A stretch of DNA of 64,000 nt from Lachnospiraceae bacterium (GTDB lineage Bacteria > Bacillota > Clostridia > Lachnospirales > Lachnospiraceae): assembly GCA_015056735.1 (NCBI GenBank), contig SVFT01000001.1:434001-498000 (forward strand). The letters are read 5' to 3'. The translations under genes and the position numbers were made by a program. This document shows, piece by piece, positions 40,900-50,200 of this stretch; within the stretch, counting starts at the first letter, position 1; every line of letters begins with the position of its first letter. The notes beneath the pieces were generated by a model. It ran no database searches, was not told where the DNA came from, and saw only the letters and a list, made by a program, of their open reading frames with translations.

Positions 40900-43800
40900 T
40901 AAGCGAAAAGCCGAAGATATCTGCAACAGAATAGCCAAGCTTTCCTCTTACTATACGCCGGAGTGGCATTTTTCAAAGGATGATCCGGACATCGGTTCCG
41001 TAATCGGGATCCTTTTTGCAAAGCAGATGGAGGGCAATATTGACAGATACAATCAGGTTCTGGACAAATACCATACGGAATTTGTGAACCTGCTCGATAT
41101 CTCGCTTAAACCTGCAAAACCGGCCCGGTCTGTTGTTCTTCTCGGTCTGATCCAGAATCTGATCCCGGGAAGCCCCGTTCCGAAGGGTTCGAAACTACTG
41201 ACGGATGCCGATGCGGGCGATCCGATCGTTTTTGAGACTGACTTCAGTGTATATGTAACGAACGCCGATATCACGGATGCATTTCTGACCGATAAGGATG
41301 ACGGTGATGTGATCCCCTTAAAAGGGGACTTTGAAGCGCCCGCGATCGTCCTGCCCGAGCAGGTCAGAGGAGAACAGGAGCAGGAAGAGGAAACCGAAGA
41401 GAACACGCCGTCTCCTTTGTTTGGAGAGGAAGAGCCGGAGGTGCGATCCGCACGCGGCTGGAGAGAGTTTACGCTGTTTGATGAAACGGGCGGGATCCAC
41501 AAGAATGCGCTGCTTTTCTATCATGATATCGTTTTTGATGTTGTGAACGAGGATATCTATGTCAAGATCGTCGGAAATGATCGCCTTCTTGAAAAGATCC
41601 GTGAAGGCGCCTTTTCTTTCCTGTATTATTCCGGGGACGGGCTGCTTCCTTTTGGCTATGTGGAGTTTAAGGATGACGGAACGATCGTCCTTCGCAAATC
41701 CGAAGAGAACAGGAAGCTTGTGATCGAGGGCAAGGAATACAGCCTCCTTGCGCTGGTGGCGAATGAGCCGATCCGGGAGAACTATGAACTGGAGGATATC
41801 CTTTTTTCCACCGCCGGCGAACCAACGGGCGCGGTGGCAGTCAATAACGGGGCAACCGACTACGATGTGACCGATTTTGATCTGTTCGGAGATACGCTTT
41901 CTCTGTATGCCGAGTGCTACATCGGCCACGATACATATTTTGCCAAGCAGGGTTCTCTGATCACGATCGACTTTGATGTGACATACCCGGAGCATCGTCT
42001 GGAGATGTCGCTTCAGCAGATCAACGACGAGCTGAAGATCATTAAGAAAAAGCCGAAGAGTTTTGTATCGGATGCGATGGCCGAAGTGTTTGCCGAGGAG
42101 ATCTCGATCGAATACTATAACGGGATCGGCTGGAAAAAGCTGAACTGCAGGCAGGAGTACAAGACCATGTTTGCACGGATCGAGCAGGGTCATTATACGC
42201 TTTCTTTTATCTGCCCGAAGGATTGGACCGAGACGGATGCGGGGGCGTACGAGGGCAGGTGCCTGCGTTTGCAGCTCCTTCGCTCCGATAACTGCTATAT
42301 CCGTCCCGCGATCCATCATTATCCGCACATCCGTAATCTGAAGATCGCCTTTTCCTATGAGCAGCAGTATGTACCTGCGGCAAGAGCGGTTGCGATCATG
42401 GGATCTACGCGTGTGCCGATGACGTCTAAAATGGGCGGACGGGGACGTTTTACCGCTTTTTCCGTCAGCAGATACATGGACGATGCGCTGTATCTTGGAT
42501 TTGATAAAAAGCTGGAAAACGGTCCGATCAGCATTCTCTTTATGTTAAAAGACGGAACGCAGTATGAGGGCGTGAAAACCGTATTTGAATATGCGACGGC
42601 AAAAGGATTTAAGCAGCTCAAAGTCCTGGATTACACGCAGGATTTTTCCAGATCGGGGATCGTTCTTTTCATGCCGCAGGCGGATATGAAAGAGATTTCG
42701 ATCGAGGGCCGGAAACGTTATTGGATCCGGATCAGACGGACCGATGTGCCGCATGCCGGAGAGTATCAGCCGGCACTTCCCGTCATCTCTGATATCAAGC
42801 TCAATGCGGTCATGGTCTCAAACATCGAGACGGGCATGGAACAGGATTTTTACCTGGAAGATCTGACGCCGTTCATGCATTTTGCGCTGCCTGCGGAGAA
42901 CATCCTCGATATGGATGTATGGGTCAATGAAAAAGGGTATCTGACGCCGCTTGAGGTAAGCAGCATGCTGGAGCAGGATCCGGACAGAGTGCGTGTCGAA
43001 TATGATGTCCTGGGCGAGATCCAGGCAGTTTACATAAAATGGAGCGAGACGGAAAGCTTCGAGGATTCCGATGACAGACGTGTCTATGAGATCGATCGTA
43101 TGAACAACGAGATCATCTTCGGCGACGGCGTCCATACGGATCTCCCGCGTGTGATGGATGATGTCGCGTTTAAGGCGGTCATCAGAAGCTGCAACGGGGA
43201 CAGAGGAAACGTTGCGGAAGGGATGATCGTTGATTCGGCAACGCAGCTTACTTATATCGGCGATATCAATAATCCCGTCAGGGCTTTTGGCGGAAGCAAT
43301 ATCGAAGATTTTGAAAGTGCACTGGAACGAGGGGCCAATATCCTTCGCTCGAGAAAGCGGCTCGTTTCGTCGGATGACTACGAGCGCGAGATCATGACGT
43401 ATTCCGACAATATCGATCAGGTAAAATGCATTGCGGGCCGGCTGCGTGACGGTTCTTTTGAGGAGCGTGCATTATCCTTTGTTGTGCTTCTCAAGGATTA
43501 CCAGGAAGGCGCTTTTTCCTTCCAGGGCCTTTCCGGTGCACTTCGCAGGCATCTTCTTGAAAAGTGCGCGCTGACGGTCTCGGAAGAGGATATTCATATA
43601 GTTGAGCCGATGTTTGTCGATATCTCTGTGGATCTTTGGGTGGAGAGCGTTAAGATGGATGATACCTTTGAGGTGCAGAATGTTCTCCAGGACTGCTTAA
43701 GGCAGTATCTTGAACCGCTGAAAAGCGAATCGGGAGCCGGATGGCGGATCGGAACACTGCCGCAGAAGTCTCCGATCCTGATGAAGCTCAACATCTTAAA

Positions 43801-43954
43801 AAGTCGTGCGATCGTCAAAAAACTTGCGATCATCGCAAAGTATACCGACGAGACAGGGGTACACGAAGTCGATCTGGATGATGTGGACGTGACCCCGTTT
43901 ATGATCTGCCGGAGCGGAGAACATCATGTACATGTGCTGGTAGATGAAGATTAG
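40853..43954 (+). CDS. Large baseplate protein J 1 (Afp11-like)
   Basis: 1033 residues. The opening RIAKLSSYYTPEWHFSKDDP and FAKQMEGNIDRYNQVLDKYH are typical of the long baseplate-J proteins of eCIS; a first beta-rich half contains an acidic linker (EEETEENTPSPLFGEEE, ~residues 178-194). The second half carries the J-type core NEIIFGDGVHTDLPR (~residue 757), FGGSNIEDFESALERGANIL and RSRKRLVSSDDYEREIMTY, then C-terminal domains for wedge contacts. Start ATG 40853 lies inside gp25. It should form the triangular wedge ring with the second J protein. Confidence 0.85.
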   Translation: MSQNTTRNQQKRYQVDKRKAEDICNRIAKLSSYYTPEWHFSKDDPDIGSVIGILFAKQMEGNIDRYNQVLDKYHTEFVNLLDISLKPAKPARSVVLLGLIQNLIPGSPVPKGSKLLTDADAGDPIVFETDFSVYVTNADITDAFLTDKDDGDVIPLKGDFEAPAIVLPEQVRGEQEQEEETEENTPSPLFGEEEPEVRSARGWREFTLFDETGGIHKNALLFYHDIVFDVVNEDIYVKIVGNDRLLEKIREGAFSFLYYSGDGLLPFGYVEFKDDGTIVLRKSEENRKLVIEGKEYSLLALVANEPIRENYELEDILFSTAGEPTGAVAVNNGATDYDVTDFDLFGDTLSLYAECYIGHDTYFAKQGSLITIDFDVTYPEHRLEMSLQQINDELKIIKKKPKSFVSDAMAEVFAEEISIEYYNGIGWKKLNCRQEYKTMFARIEQGHYTLSFICPKDWTETDAGAYEGRCLRLQLLRSDNCYIRPAIHHYPHIRNLKIAFSYEQQYVPAARAVAIMGSTRVPMTSKMGGRGRFTAFSVSRYMDDALYLGFDKKLENGPISILFMLKDGTQYEGVKTVFEYATAKGFKQLKVLDYTQDFSRSGIVLFMPQADMKEISIEGRKRYWIRIRRTDVPHAGEYQPALPVISDIKLNAVMVSNIETGMEQDFYLEDLTPFMHFALPAENILDMDVWVNEKGYLTPLEVSSMLEQDPDRVRVEYDVLGEIQAVYIKWSETESFEDSDDRRVYEIDRMNNEIIFGDGVHTDLPRVMDDVAFKAVIRSCNGDRGNVAEGMIVDSATQLTYIGDINNPVRAFGGSNIEDFESALERGANILRSRKRLVSSDDYEREIMTYSDNIDQVKCIAGRLRDGSFEERALSFVVLLKDYQEGAFSFQGLSGALRRHLLEKCALTVSEEDIHIVEPMFVDISVDLWVESVKMDDTFEVQNVLQDCLRQYLEPLKSESGAGWRIGTLPQKSPILMKLNILKSRAIVKKLAIIAKYTDETGVHEVDLDDVDVTPFMICRSGEHHVHVLVDED

Positions 43955-43971
43955 CACGCAGGAGAGATACC

Positions 43972-46077
43972 ATGCTGAATACGAAAAATCTGAATGATAT
44001 TCGTTTTGAAGACAGGCTCGGCGAAGCCATTACGCAGATACCGCTTTATTCGTCGGAGTGGACCAACTTCAATCCATCCGATCCCGGCATCACGATACTG
44101 GAGAATCTGACTGCATTTGAATCGCTGCAGCTTCAGGGGATCAATCAGATCACGGTTCCCATACGTCAGAAGCTTTTACAGCTTGCCGGATTTGAGGCAA
44201 AAAAGGGAAAATGCGCGCGCGTCCTGCTATGCGCAGAGGGGGTATCGCATCCGCTCAGTTTTCCGGTGAACCAGCGTTTCAGCCTCGGCAACATGACGTT
44301 TGAAACGAATAAGCCGCTGGAACTTTCCGGCGATTCCATCATCGGAATCTTTGGAAAGCGCGATGGTGCATTTTATGATCATACGGAAAAGCTTGAACGT
44401 GAGATCCCGATCCCATGCATGATCTTTGGCGAGCATCCCAAGAAAGGGGATGCGGTATACTTTGCCGCGGATCATCTTCCGGAACCGGGCGAGGAGATCA
44501 TCTTTTACGTACGTGCCTTCAATCGCCATAACAGGAATCCTTTTTCCGACAAGTGGCGCAATGCGTTTGCGGCGCTGAAATGGGAGTGCTATACGGAAGA
44601 AGGCTTTGTTGAAGTGAATGTGGCTGACCGTACCGGGTGCTTTCTGATCGACGGAGAGATTAGGATCCGCATGCCCGAGCAGCGGGCGGCGGGGTGCAGC
44701 GAGCTTGACGGTTCGCCCTTCGTGATCCGCGCGACCCTTGTCGATGCGCATTACGATGTGATCCCGAAAGTTTTATCGATTGATGCGTTTTTGTTTGAAG
44801 TATGGCAGAAAGAGACAAAATGTACCTGCTTTACTTTTAACAAAGTCGGTTCCGCCACGCTCTATGCGGATCTTCTTGAAGAAGGATATGTGAAGGTCTT
44901 CTGCAAAGAGGAGCGTGGAAGTGCCTACAGGGAGTATAAGCTTTCTCCGGGAGAAGCGGCAGAAGGGCGTTTCTACGAGGAAGAGCGCATAGAGTACGGT
45001 AAGCGTACGTTCCGTTTTGACAAAAGGCGTTACAAGTACGCGCCGGCCAAGCTGAAGAATGCGATCAAGATCGTATGCTATAACGAGGAGATGATGCGAC
45101 GTTATTCCCTCGGAATGGTCTACGGATATGATAATCAGGTGATCGATCTTCCGATCACAAACATCGTGGCGGATTCATTCTGTATCATCGCCGCGCTGCC
45201 GGGAGGAGACGACGGCCCGTTGTACTATTTTGTTAGGCCGGATAAGTCCGGTGAGCAGGATATGATCTATCATCTTCTTGAAAATGACGGAAAGATCGTG
45301 ATCGAGGACGCAGGAATGTTTATCGGTGCCAAGCTCTATATGTGCGAGTGCAGCGTGACATCCGGCGATGACGGAAATGTCCGGGAAGGCAATGTGTTTG
45401 AAGCGGCAGGCCTGAAGGATGATCATGTGACGTTTTTCAATCCCGGTCCCGGTCAGGGCGGTGCCTTTCGCGAAAAGCTGAAAGATGTCAAAAAGCGTTT
45501 TATCAAAGATATCCAGAAGCCGTATGCGGCAGTGACTGCGAGCGACTATGAGCAGATCGTCAGAGAGACACCGGAGCTTTGCATCGACAGGGTGAAGGCC
45601 GTTCTGGACGGAAACCGGAATCTGGTGCAGGTGGCGGTTAAGCCGGGAACAGATGAGGAATTGCCGCAGCTGTCCGCTATCTATAAAGAGGCGATCGAGC
45701 GCAGACTCGAAGACAGACGTCTACTGACAACGAGGATTGAGGTTTCGAGTGTCGTTTATGTACCGCTTCAGGTGCAGGGGACGATCTATATCAAGCGTCA
45801 GTATGAAAACTGCAGAGAACGCATTGAGGAGACGATCCGTAAAGTGATCGATCACGCGCACGATCCGCACCGGATGATCGGCGAGTCACTCCGTTTTGAT
45901 GAGCTGTTTTATGCGATCGACAATCTCGATTGCGTGGAATATATTTACGAATTGTCCGTCCGTCCCAAGTCCTCGGCGCATGCGCGGCTTAAGGATGCGG
46001 ATGTGATCCCGGACCCCAACTGCCTGTTTTGCATGGGCAGCATATCGCTGGAGATCGGTACATACGGACAAGAGTAA
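43972..46077 (+). CDS. Baseplate protein J 2 (Afp12-like)
   Basis: 701 residues with the family start SSEWTNFNPSDPGITILENL followed by QINQITVPIRQKLLQLAGF-type sequence (here GINQITVPIRQKLLQLAGFE). The centre has a beta-rich insertion and the C-terminal region has FREKLKDVKKRFIKDIQKPY and ASDYEQIVRETPELCIDRVK, matching J-type core helices. Shorter than J 1 by ~330 residues. A heterodimer of the two J proteins is the usual wedge in this kind of injection system. AGGAG at 43955-43967 provides its ribosome site, and tail protein I follows after 11 bases. Confidence 0.85.
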   Translation: MLNTKNLNDIRFEDRLGEAITQIPLYSSEWTNFNPSDPGITILENLTAFESLQLQGINQITVPIRQKLLQLAGFEAKKGKCARVLLCAEGVSHPLSFPVNQRFSLGNMTFETNKPLELSGDSIIGIFGKRDGAFYDHTEKLEREIPIPCMIFGEHPKKGDAVYFAADHLPEPGEEIIFYVRAFNRHNRNPFSDKWRNAFAALKWECYTEEGFVEVNVADRTGCFLIDGEIRIRMPEQRAAGCSELDGSPFVIRATLVDAHYDVIPKVLSIDAFLFEVWQKETKCTCFTFNKVGSATLYADLLEEGYVKVFCKEERGSAYREYKLSPGEAAEGRFYEEERIEYGKRTFRFDKRRYKYAPAKLKNAIKIVCYNEEMMRRYSLGMVYGYDNQVIDLPITNIVADSFCIIAALPGGDDGPLYYFVRPDKSGEQDMIYHLLENDGKIVIEDAGMFIGAKLYMCECSVTSGDDGNVREGNVFEAAGLKDDHVTFFNPGPGQGGAFREKLKDVKKRFIKDIQKPYAAVTASDYEQIVRETPELCIDRVKAVLDGNRNLVQVAVKPGTDEELPQLSAIYKEAIERRLEDRRLLTTRIEVSSVVYVPLQVQGTIYIKRQYENCRERIEETIRKVIDHAHDPHRMIGESLRFDELFYAIDNLDCVEYIYELSVRPKSSAHARLKDADVIPDPNCLFCMGSISLEIGTYGQE

Positions 46078-46088
46078 GGGGAGAGAGA

Positions 46089-47192
46089 ATGGCAGGTATT
46101 ACCTATACCATTAAGAAGAACAGAATAGAAAGAGGCTGCATGTCCGGGCTTGAATCAAAGGGCAGGACCGCCATATGCAAAGGAAAGGGAAGCGGGGACG
46201 GATACTTGTTTCTGCGCAGCCTTGACAGTGCGGTCGCCGATTCCGAATGGGGACGCATGCATTTTGACATGCAGATCGAAGAAGAGATGGTCGTCTATGT
46301 CTATCTGGCTGCCATGAACGAGAATGTTTTCTACCGAAACGATGAACTCGTCAGGATCGATGACTTCCTCGCAGATCCGGATGAACCGCTGTCCATTAAA
46401 AAGACATTTTTTGAACGGGTATCGGCTAAGCGTTTCCTGAACCGGAACGATATCCTGCTTTATGATCTCAAAGGACGATATCTTTACATCGCGATCGAAG
46501 TGACCGGGATCGGGGAAGCGGTCCTCGACCATCTTGTGGTGGATCTGCACGGTGATAATTTCATGGAGACGTTCCCGGAGGTCTATCGGGAGAAGAACAG
46601 CTTTTTCCATCGTTATCTGTCTGTATTTTCGAGTATCTATAACGATTTTCAAAATGATATTGCCGCACTTCCGCAGCTTTTGGACCTGGATACCTGCCCT
46701 AAGGAGCTGCTTCCGATCTACGCAGGATGGCTGGGGATCGATGTGGGTAATGATTTTCTTGGCGAGAGCAAACTGCGGATGCTGGTAAAGGAGACCTACC
46801 GGCTTAACAGGATCAAAGGAACCAAAAAGGCGATCTCGCGTATCGCGGAGATCGTGCTCGGTGAGCCGGTGAAAGTCCTTGAACGCAATGTGATGCAGAA
46901 TTATATTCCGTCAGAGGAGATGCATGAGTTTGAGAAGCTGTACGGAAAGAGTATCTATGATGTGACTCTTCTGGTCAATTCGTATGTATCTGAGAATCTG
47001 AAGTCACAGCTCATGTTTCTTTTGAATCAGTTTAAACCGATCAGGAGCCGCATTCATGTGATCTTCTTAAAGCCTGACGGAATGCTCGATTCACATTGCT
47101 ATCTGGATATGAATGCAAGGGTATATTCCTTCAGTGAAGGTGCGCTTGATGAGAGGCAGACGCTGGATGGCATGACATGCTTATCCGAGTAG
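46089..47192 (+). CDS. Tail protein I-like baseplate/fibre-connector protein
   Basis: 367 residues from ATG 46089 after a GGGGAGAGAG site; a longer in-frame start at 46029 lies inside the J 2 gene and is less likely. Residues ~155-285 carry the tail-protein-I pattern: NFMETFPEVYREKNSFFHRY, then LPQLLDLDTCPKELLPIYAG, WLGIDVGNDFL and RLNRIKGTKKAISRI with the conserved G-T-K-K-A. In phages this protein links baseplate wedges to tail fibres. The N-terminal ~150 residues are a beta-rich domain. No separate fibre or receptor-binding gene follows, so target binding may be done by this gene product or by the GKxLT protein. Confidence 0.78.
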   Translation: MAGITYTIKKNRIERGCMSGLESKGRTAICKGKGSGDGYLFLRSLDSAVADSEWGRMHFDMQIEEEMVVYVYLAAMNENVFYRNDELVRIDDFLADPDEPLSIKKTFFERVSAKRFLNRNDILLYDLKGRYLYIAIEVTGIGEAVLDHLVVDLHGDNFMETFPEVYREKNSFFHRYLSVFSSIYNDFQNDIAALPQLLDLDTCPKELLPIYAGWLGIDVGNDFLGESKLRMLVKETYRLNRIKGTKKAISRIAEIVLGEPVKVLERNVMQNYIPSEEMHEFEKLYGKSIYDVTLLVNSYVSENLKSQLMFLLNQFKPIRSRIHVIFLKPDGMLDSHCYLDMNARVYSFSEGALDERQTLDGMTCLSE

Positions 47193-47199
47193 AAAATGC

Positions 47200-47228
47200 T
47201 TTTCAAAGGCCGGTACCTTTGCTAAAAT
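47200..47228 (+). promoter_or_regulatory. Promoter of the STAS gene
   Basis: TTTTCA (47200-47205), 17 bases, then TAAAAT (47223-47228) preceded by TGC give an extended -10 promoter about 40 bases before the STAS start codon. It implies separate expression of the STAS/FtsE pair from the structural operon. Confidence 0.5.
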
Positions 47229-47268
47229 ATGTTCGATGATCAATCTGTATTTGAGGGAGTAATGATAC

Positions 47269-47568
47269 ATGACTGTTACGGAGAGCGTAGTCGGAGACAA
47301 AGTACAGCTGAATGTGTCGGGACGTATCGATATGGCTTCAAGCGATCAGCTTTTGTCCGCGATCCTGGCAGGCTTTCAGAAAGCAAAGAATCTGATCCTT
47401 GATCTGGAAAAGGTGGATTATATTTCGAGCGCCGGATTACGGTCGCTTTTGATCGGACAGAAGACAGCCAATTCCAAGGCGGGGAGCCTGGTTTTGATCA
47501 ATGTGCAGGATACGGTCCGACAGGTGCTCGAGATAACCGGCTTTGTTCAGATGCTTCATATGGAATGA
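47269..47568 (+). CDS. STAS-domain protein (anti-sigma factor antagonist-like)
   Basis: 99 residues covering one full STAS domain. LNVSGRIDMASSDQLLSAI is the first strand-helix, and LDLEKVDYISSAGLRSLLIG contains the Ser-Ser-Ala-Gly-Leu-Arg loop; in SpoIIAA and RsbV a Ser in this loop is phosphorylated by the partner kinase, switching binding off. Residues ~55-56 are the candidates. It has its own promoter and lies just after the structural genes. The cognate anti-sigma kinase is not adjacent on this strand; the HATPase membrane protein at 48927-49829 may be the partner. Confidence 0.85.
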   Translation: MTVTESVVGDKVQLNVSGRIDMASSDQLLSAILAGFQKAKNLILDLEKVDYISSAGLRSLLIGQKTANSKAGSLVLINVQDTVRQVLEITGFVQMLHME

Positions 47569-47569
47569 T

Positions 47570-48253
47570 ATGATCACTTTTAAAAATGTAACGAAGTGTT
47601 ATGAAGATACACAGACGTATGCGATCAGGAACTTTTCGGAGACGATCGAAGACGGAGAGTTTGTTCTTTTGACAGGAGAGAGCGGTGCCGGTAAGAGCAC
47701 GCTCATCAGACTCCTTTTAAAAGAGATCGAGCCGACACTAGGCAGGATCCTTGTGGATGGCAGAGACCTTTCATCGATCGAAGGGCGGAAGATCCCGCTC
47801 TACAGAAGACAGATCGGGGTTGTGTTTCAGGATTTCAGGCTTTTGCCTGATCATACCGTTTATGAGAACATCAATCTGGCTCGCATGATCGCCGGCAGCG
47901 GACGGAACAAAGAGGATAAGAAGATTTCCTACCTGCTGTCACTTTTCGGGCTGGATACTCTGTTTAAACGCTATCCGCGTGAGCTGTCGGGAGGCCAGAT
48001 GCAGAAGGTGTGCCTGGCAAGAGCGATCGTCAATGATCCGCCGATCCTCCTTGCGGATGAGCCGACCGGTAATCTGGATCGGGGTGCATCCGTTGAGATC
48101 ATGCGATTGTTTGAGCTGATCGCAGGACGCGGTACAACAGTCATCGTTGCGACACATGATGTCGATACGGCAGCAGGCCTTTGCTGCAGGCAGATCGCGA
48201 TCGATCGTGATGCGCGGGATCATGCATATGTATATCAAAAGACGCAGGCGTAA
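47570..48253 (+). CDS. FtsE-like ABC ATPase without an FtsX neighbour
   Basis: 227 residues. Walker A GESGAGKS (~residues 37-44), Q-loop [15 protein letters not shown], signature [14 protein letters not shown], Walker [13 protein letters not shown] and H-loop ATHD are all intact. [20 protein letters not shown] is the diagnostic FtsE form. In Bacillota FtsE pairs with the permease FtsX to activate wall hydrolases; here a strong terminator follows directly and no FtsX is found in the window. Start ATG 47570 comes 1 base after the STAS stop; the ribosome site is weak (GGAATGAT). It may use a distant FtsX or have been taken over by the injection system. Confidence 0.85.
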   Translation: MITFKNVTKCYEDTQTYAIRNFSETIEDGEFVLLTGESGAGKSTLIRLLLKEIEPTLGRILVDGRDLSSIEGRKIPLYRRQIGVVFQDFRLLPDHTVYENINLARMIAGSGRNKEDKKISYLLSLFGLDTLFKRYPRELSGGQMQKVCLARAIVNDPPILLADEPTGNLDRGASVEIMRLFELIAGRGTTVIVATHDVDTAAGLCCRQIAIDRDARDHAYVYQKTQA

Positions 48254-48268
48254 ACCTGCGTCTTTTTT
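48241..48268 (+). terminator. Strong bidirectional rho-independent terminator
   Basis: GACGCAGG (48241-48248) and CCTGCGTC (48255-48262) are perfect 8-bp arms with a 6-base loop and six T after the right arm. On the minus strand four T follow the mirror stem, so it also serves the convergent SH3 gene. Confidence 0.9.
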
Positions 48269-48290
48269 ATGTGTCTGAGATAATACGATC

Positions 48291-48917
48291 TTATTTGTTC
48301 GGTACATCCAGCGGAAAAGGAGAGACGATACCCAGATATTCCTGCGGGAACTGTTCCTTTGGAACTTCTGTCAGCGTCAGGTATTCCGTGGAGGAAAAGC
48401 CGATGATATCGCCAGCAAGGATATAGCACCAGTTCGGGCCTTCCTGCAGGACATAGCCCTTCGTGCCCGGTTTCAGGCGGGCGACGGATTTCTTGTCAAG
48501 ACCCGGCTGCGTACGGACATACAGGATCTGCTCTACATTGGCGGTAACAAATGAATAATATTTGCGCTCGGCGGTATCCGGCGAAGCAGGCGTATCGGGT
48601 ACGTTCTCTTCTTCGGCAGGTGCCGCCGGTTCTTTTGGATCAGATGGAAGTGTTTCCGCAACGGGCGCTTCCGGCTTGGGTCCGGAGGCGTCAGCAGGCT
48701 CGGCAGGAACACTGTCGGCAGGCGCAGAGGGAACTGCTTCCTGTTTTTTTAGATCTCCGTATGGCAGGGTCGCGAAAACGCTTCTGGTGTCCGGATTGAA
48801 TTCTTTGTAAGCTCTTGTCTCTGTCACGATCGGTTTTAAGAGGACAGCGGTCAGAATGCCGAGACCGGCATAAAAGGCAAGCAGCAATGCGAAGAAAGTG
48901 CGATGGTTTTTCAGCAT
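48291..48917 (-). CDS. Membrane-anchored SH3 protein
   Basis: 208 residues. One N-terminal hydrophobic helix (FFALLLAFYAGLGILTAVLL) is an anchor or uncleaved signal. Residues ~60-115 are a long Pro/Ala/Glu/Ser-rich linker (APADSVPAEPADASGPKPEA). The C-terminal ~90 residues form a bacterial SH3-like domain with NVEQILYVRTQPGLDKKSVA and PGTKGYVLQEGPNWCYILAG (core GYVLQEGPNWCYI). SH3b domains bind peptidoglycan. It lies 9 bases downstream of the HATPase gene on the same strand, so the two form a small operon convergent with the STAS/FtsE genes. Confidence 0.8.
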   Translation of the reverse strand: MLKNHRTFFALLLAFYAGLGILTAVLLKPIVTETRAYKEFNPDTRSVFATLPYGDLKKQEAVPSAPADSVPAEPADASGPKPEAPVAETLPSDPKEPAAPAEEENVPDTPASPDTAERKYYSFVTANVEQILYVRTQPGLDKKSVARLKPGTKGYVLQEGPNWCYILAGDIIGFSSTEYLTLTEVPKEQFPQEYLGIVSPFPLDVPNK

Positions 48918-48926
48918 ACGGCCTCC

Positions 48927-49829
48927 TTACGTTGTGGGCAGCTGGATATAGATACCCATGCCTTGCCCGATCGTGCTTTTTGCGTAGATCGTACCGCCGT
49001 AATAGGTAACAATGGCCTTGGCCTGCGTGAGTCCGAGTCCGTTACCGCTGATCCTGTTTGAACCCTGATAGTTAAGCTCAAAGATGTGTTCGGTCTCATT
49101 CGGAGACAGGCCGTTCCCGTTGTCCTTGAGCACGATGAAAATATCATCCCCGATATTGGAAATGGTGATGATCAGGGAACCGGCACGCCGCATATACTTG
49201 ATGGAATTATCAATGATATTGCGGAACAGGATGCGGAGGCGAGAAGGGGAAGCTTTTACCAGAAGCGAACTCTCCGGTGCGGAGATCACAACCTGAAGCT
49301 TAGCCTGCTCCGCATACGGAGCAAGATCCTTGATCGTTTCCTTGCAGATCGAGATGATGTCGATCGTTTCGTGGTCATCCGCTTCATACGGAAGAGGCGG
49401 CAGGAGGCTTTCGAGTGCGGGCATTTCGGATGCACGCTTTTCTTCAAGCTGCTCTTTTTGGATACGTGCTTCTTCCCGCTCGTTCAGTTCACTGACTTCC
49501 TGTTTCATCGTATTCAACTCTTCGGTCGTCTCTAAAAGGGAACGCTCTGCTTCCATCAGCTGCGTGCTCTTTCCGGAAAGCTGCTGCGTGAGGGATTCGG
49601 ATATTTCCTCTTTTTCCGCTTTCGTGCGTGCAAGCTCCTCGATCAGATCTTCCATGGCCTTTTTGTCTACTTTTGCTTCATAGGAAAGATAAGAGAAAAG
49701 GATCAGACAGATGCTGTGCAGAATAAAGAAAACCAGGATCATCCAGAGATCGCCATGCATAAAGTTAAACAGGACCAGTGCATAGCAAACCACTGCGATA
49801 CCGAGAAACAGTTTTTGTGCGGTAGCCAT
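48927..49829 (-). CDS. Membrane HATPase kinase lacking a recognisable His phospho-acceptor
   Basis: 300 residues. Two N-terminal TM helices (residues ~8-50) are followed by a ~95-residue coiled coil (LTQQLSGKSTQLMEAERSLL, LNTMKQEVSELNEREEARIQ). The HATPase_c domain spans ~residues 175-300: N box FRNIIDNSIKYM, G1 DNGNGL, F box TEHIFELNYQGS, G2 GNGLGL. A normal DHp helix with H-E/D-x-x-x-P just before it is missing; the coiled coil holds no suitable His. No response regulator gene lies beside it. It may be a non-canonical kinase, possibly acting on the nearby STAS protein, or a sensor that works with another protein. CGGAGG ribosome site; divergent from the small acidic gene. Confidence 0.75.
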   Translation of the reverse strand: MATAQKLFLGIAVVCYALVLFNFMHGDLWMILVFFILHSICLILFSYLSYEAKVDKKAMEDLIEELARTKAEKEEISESLTQQLSGKSTQLMEAERSLLETTEELNTMKQEVSELNEREEARIQKEQLEEKRASEMPALESLLPPLPYEADDHETIDIISICKETIKDLAPYAEQAKLQVVISAPESSLLVKASPSRLRILFRNIIDNSIKYMRRAGSLIITISNIGDDIFIVLKDNGNGLSPNETEHIFELNYQGSNRISGNGLGLTQAKAIVTYYGGTIYAKSTIGQGMGIYIQLPTT

Positions 49830-49859
49830 TGAAAAAAAACCTCCGATTGACAGATTATT

Positions 49860-49889
49860 CTAACATTATCTCCAATTCACTGTTATAAT
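49860..49889 (+). promoter_or_regulatory. Extended -10 promoter of the small-protein/AAA+ unit
   Basis: CTAACA (49860-49865), 18 bases, then TATAAT (49884-49889) preceded by TGT give an extended -10 promoter. It lies in the divergent 112-base region between the HATPase gene and the small gene starting at 49942. A minus-strand promoter must lie in the same region but I could not fix it. Confidence 0.55.
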
Positions 49890-49941
49890 AAATAATAGCA
49901 TAACAATAAGTGAAATAACAATCATTTTGGGGTGTGATACG

Positions 49942-50175
49942 ATGTCACTTACAGATCGTTTGATCAAAGATACGGAAAATGTCCGGCGGGCGAATGCCAA
50001 GGACCCATATTATGAGGACGAAGAGTACTATACTTATATGCAAAGAGAGAGAGATCTTTCGTATCTGAATGATCGGAAAGACGTATTTCACAAGCGTGTG
50101 GATGATCAGGCGATCAATCGCATGGAGAATGTTTTTGACAGAACTGCCGTTTTCCGTACCGATACGGATCGGTAA
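49942..50175 (+). CDS. Small charged protein of unknown function
   Basis: 77 residues from ATG 49942 after GGGGTG; a TTG at 49927 is an in-frame alternative without a ribosome site. Very polar and probably all helical, with a Tyr/Glu/Asp cluster (DPYYEDEEYYTYMQRERDL) and no hydrophobic core of note. It is 25 bases before the AAA+ gene and shares its promoter. It may be an adaptor or substrate tag for the ATPase. Not recognised. Confidence 0.55.
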   Translation: MSLTDRLIKDTENVRRANAKDPYYEDEEYYTYMQRERDLSYLNDRKDVFHKRVDDQAINRMENVFDRTAVFRTDTDR

Positions 50176-50200
50176 TGCTTAGATTTGATGGGAGAGTGCA

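Noticed and set aside
49086-49683. Plus-strand frames of 149 and 117 codons opposite the HATPase gene
   Set aside because: The minus strand encodes clear N, G1, F and G2 boxes; the plus frames lack ribosome sites.
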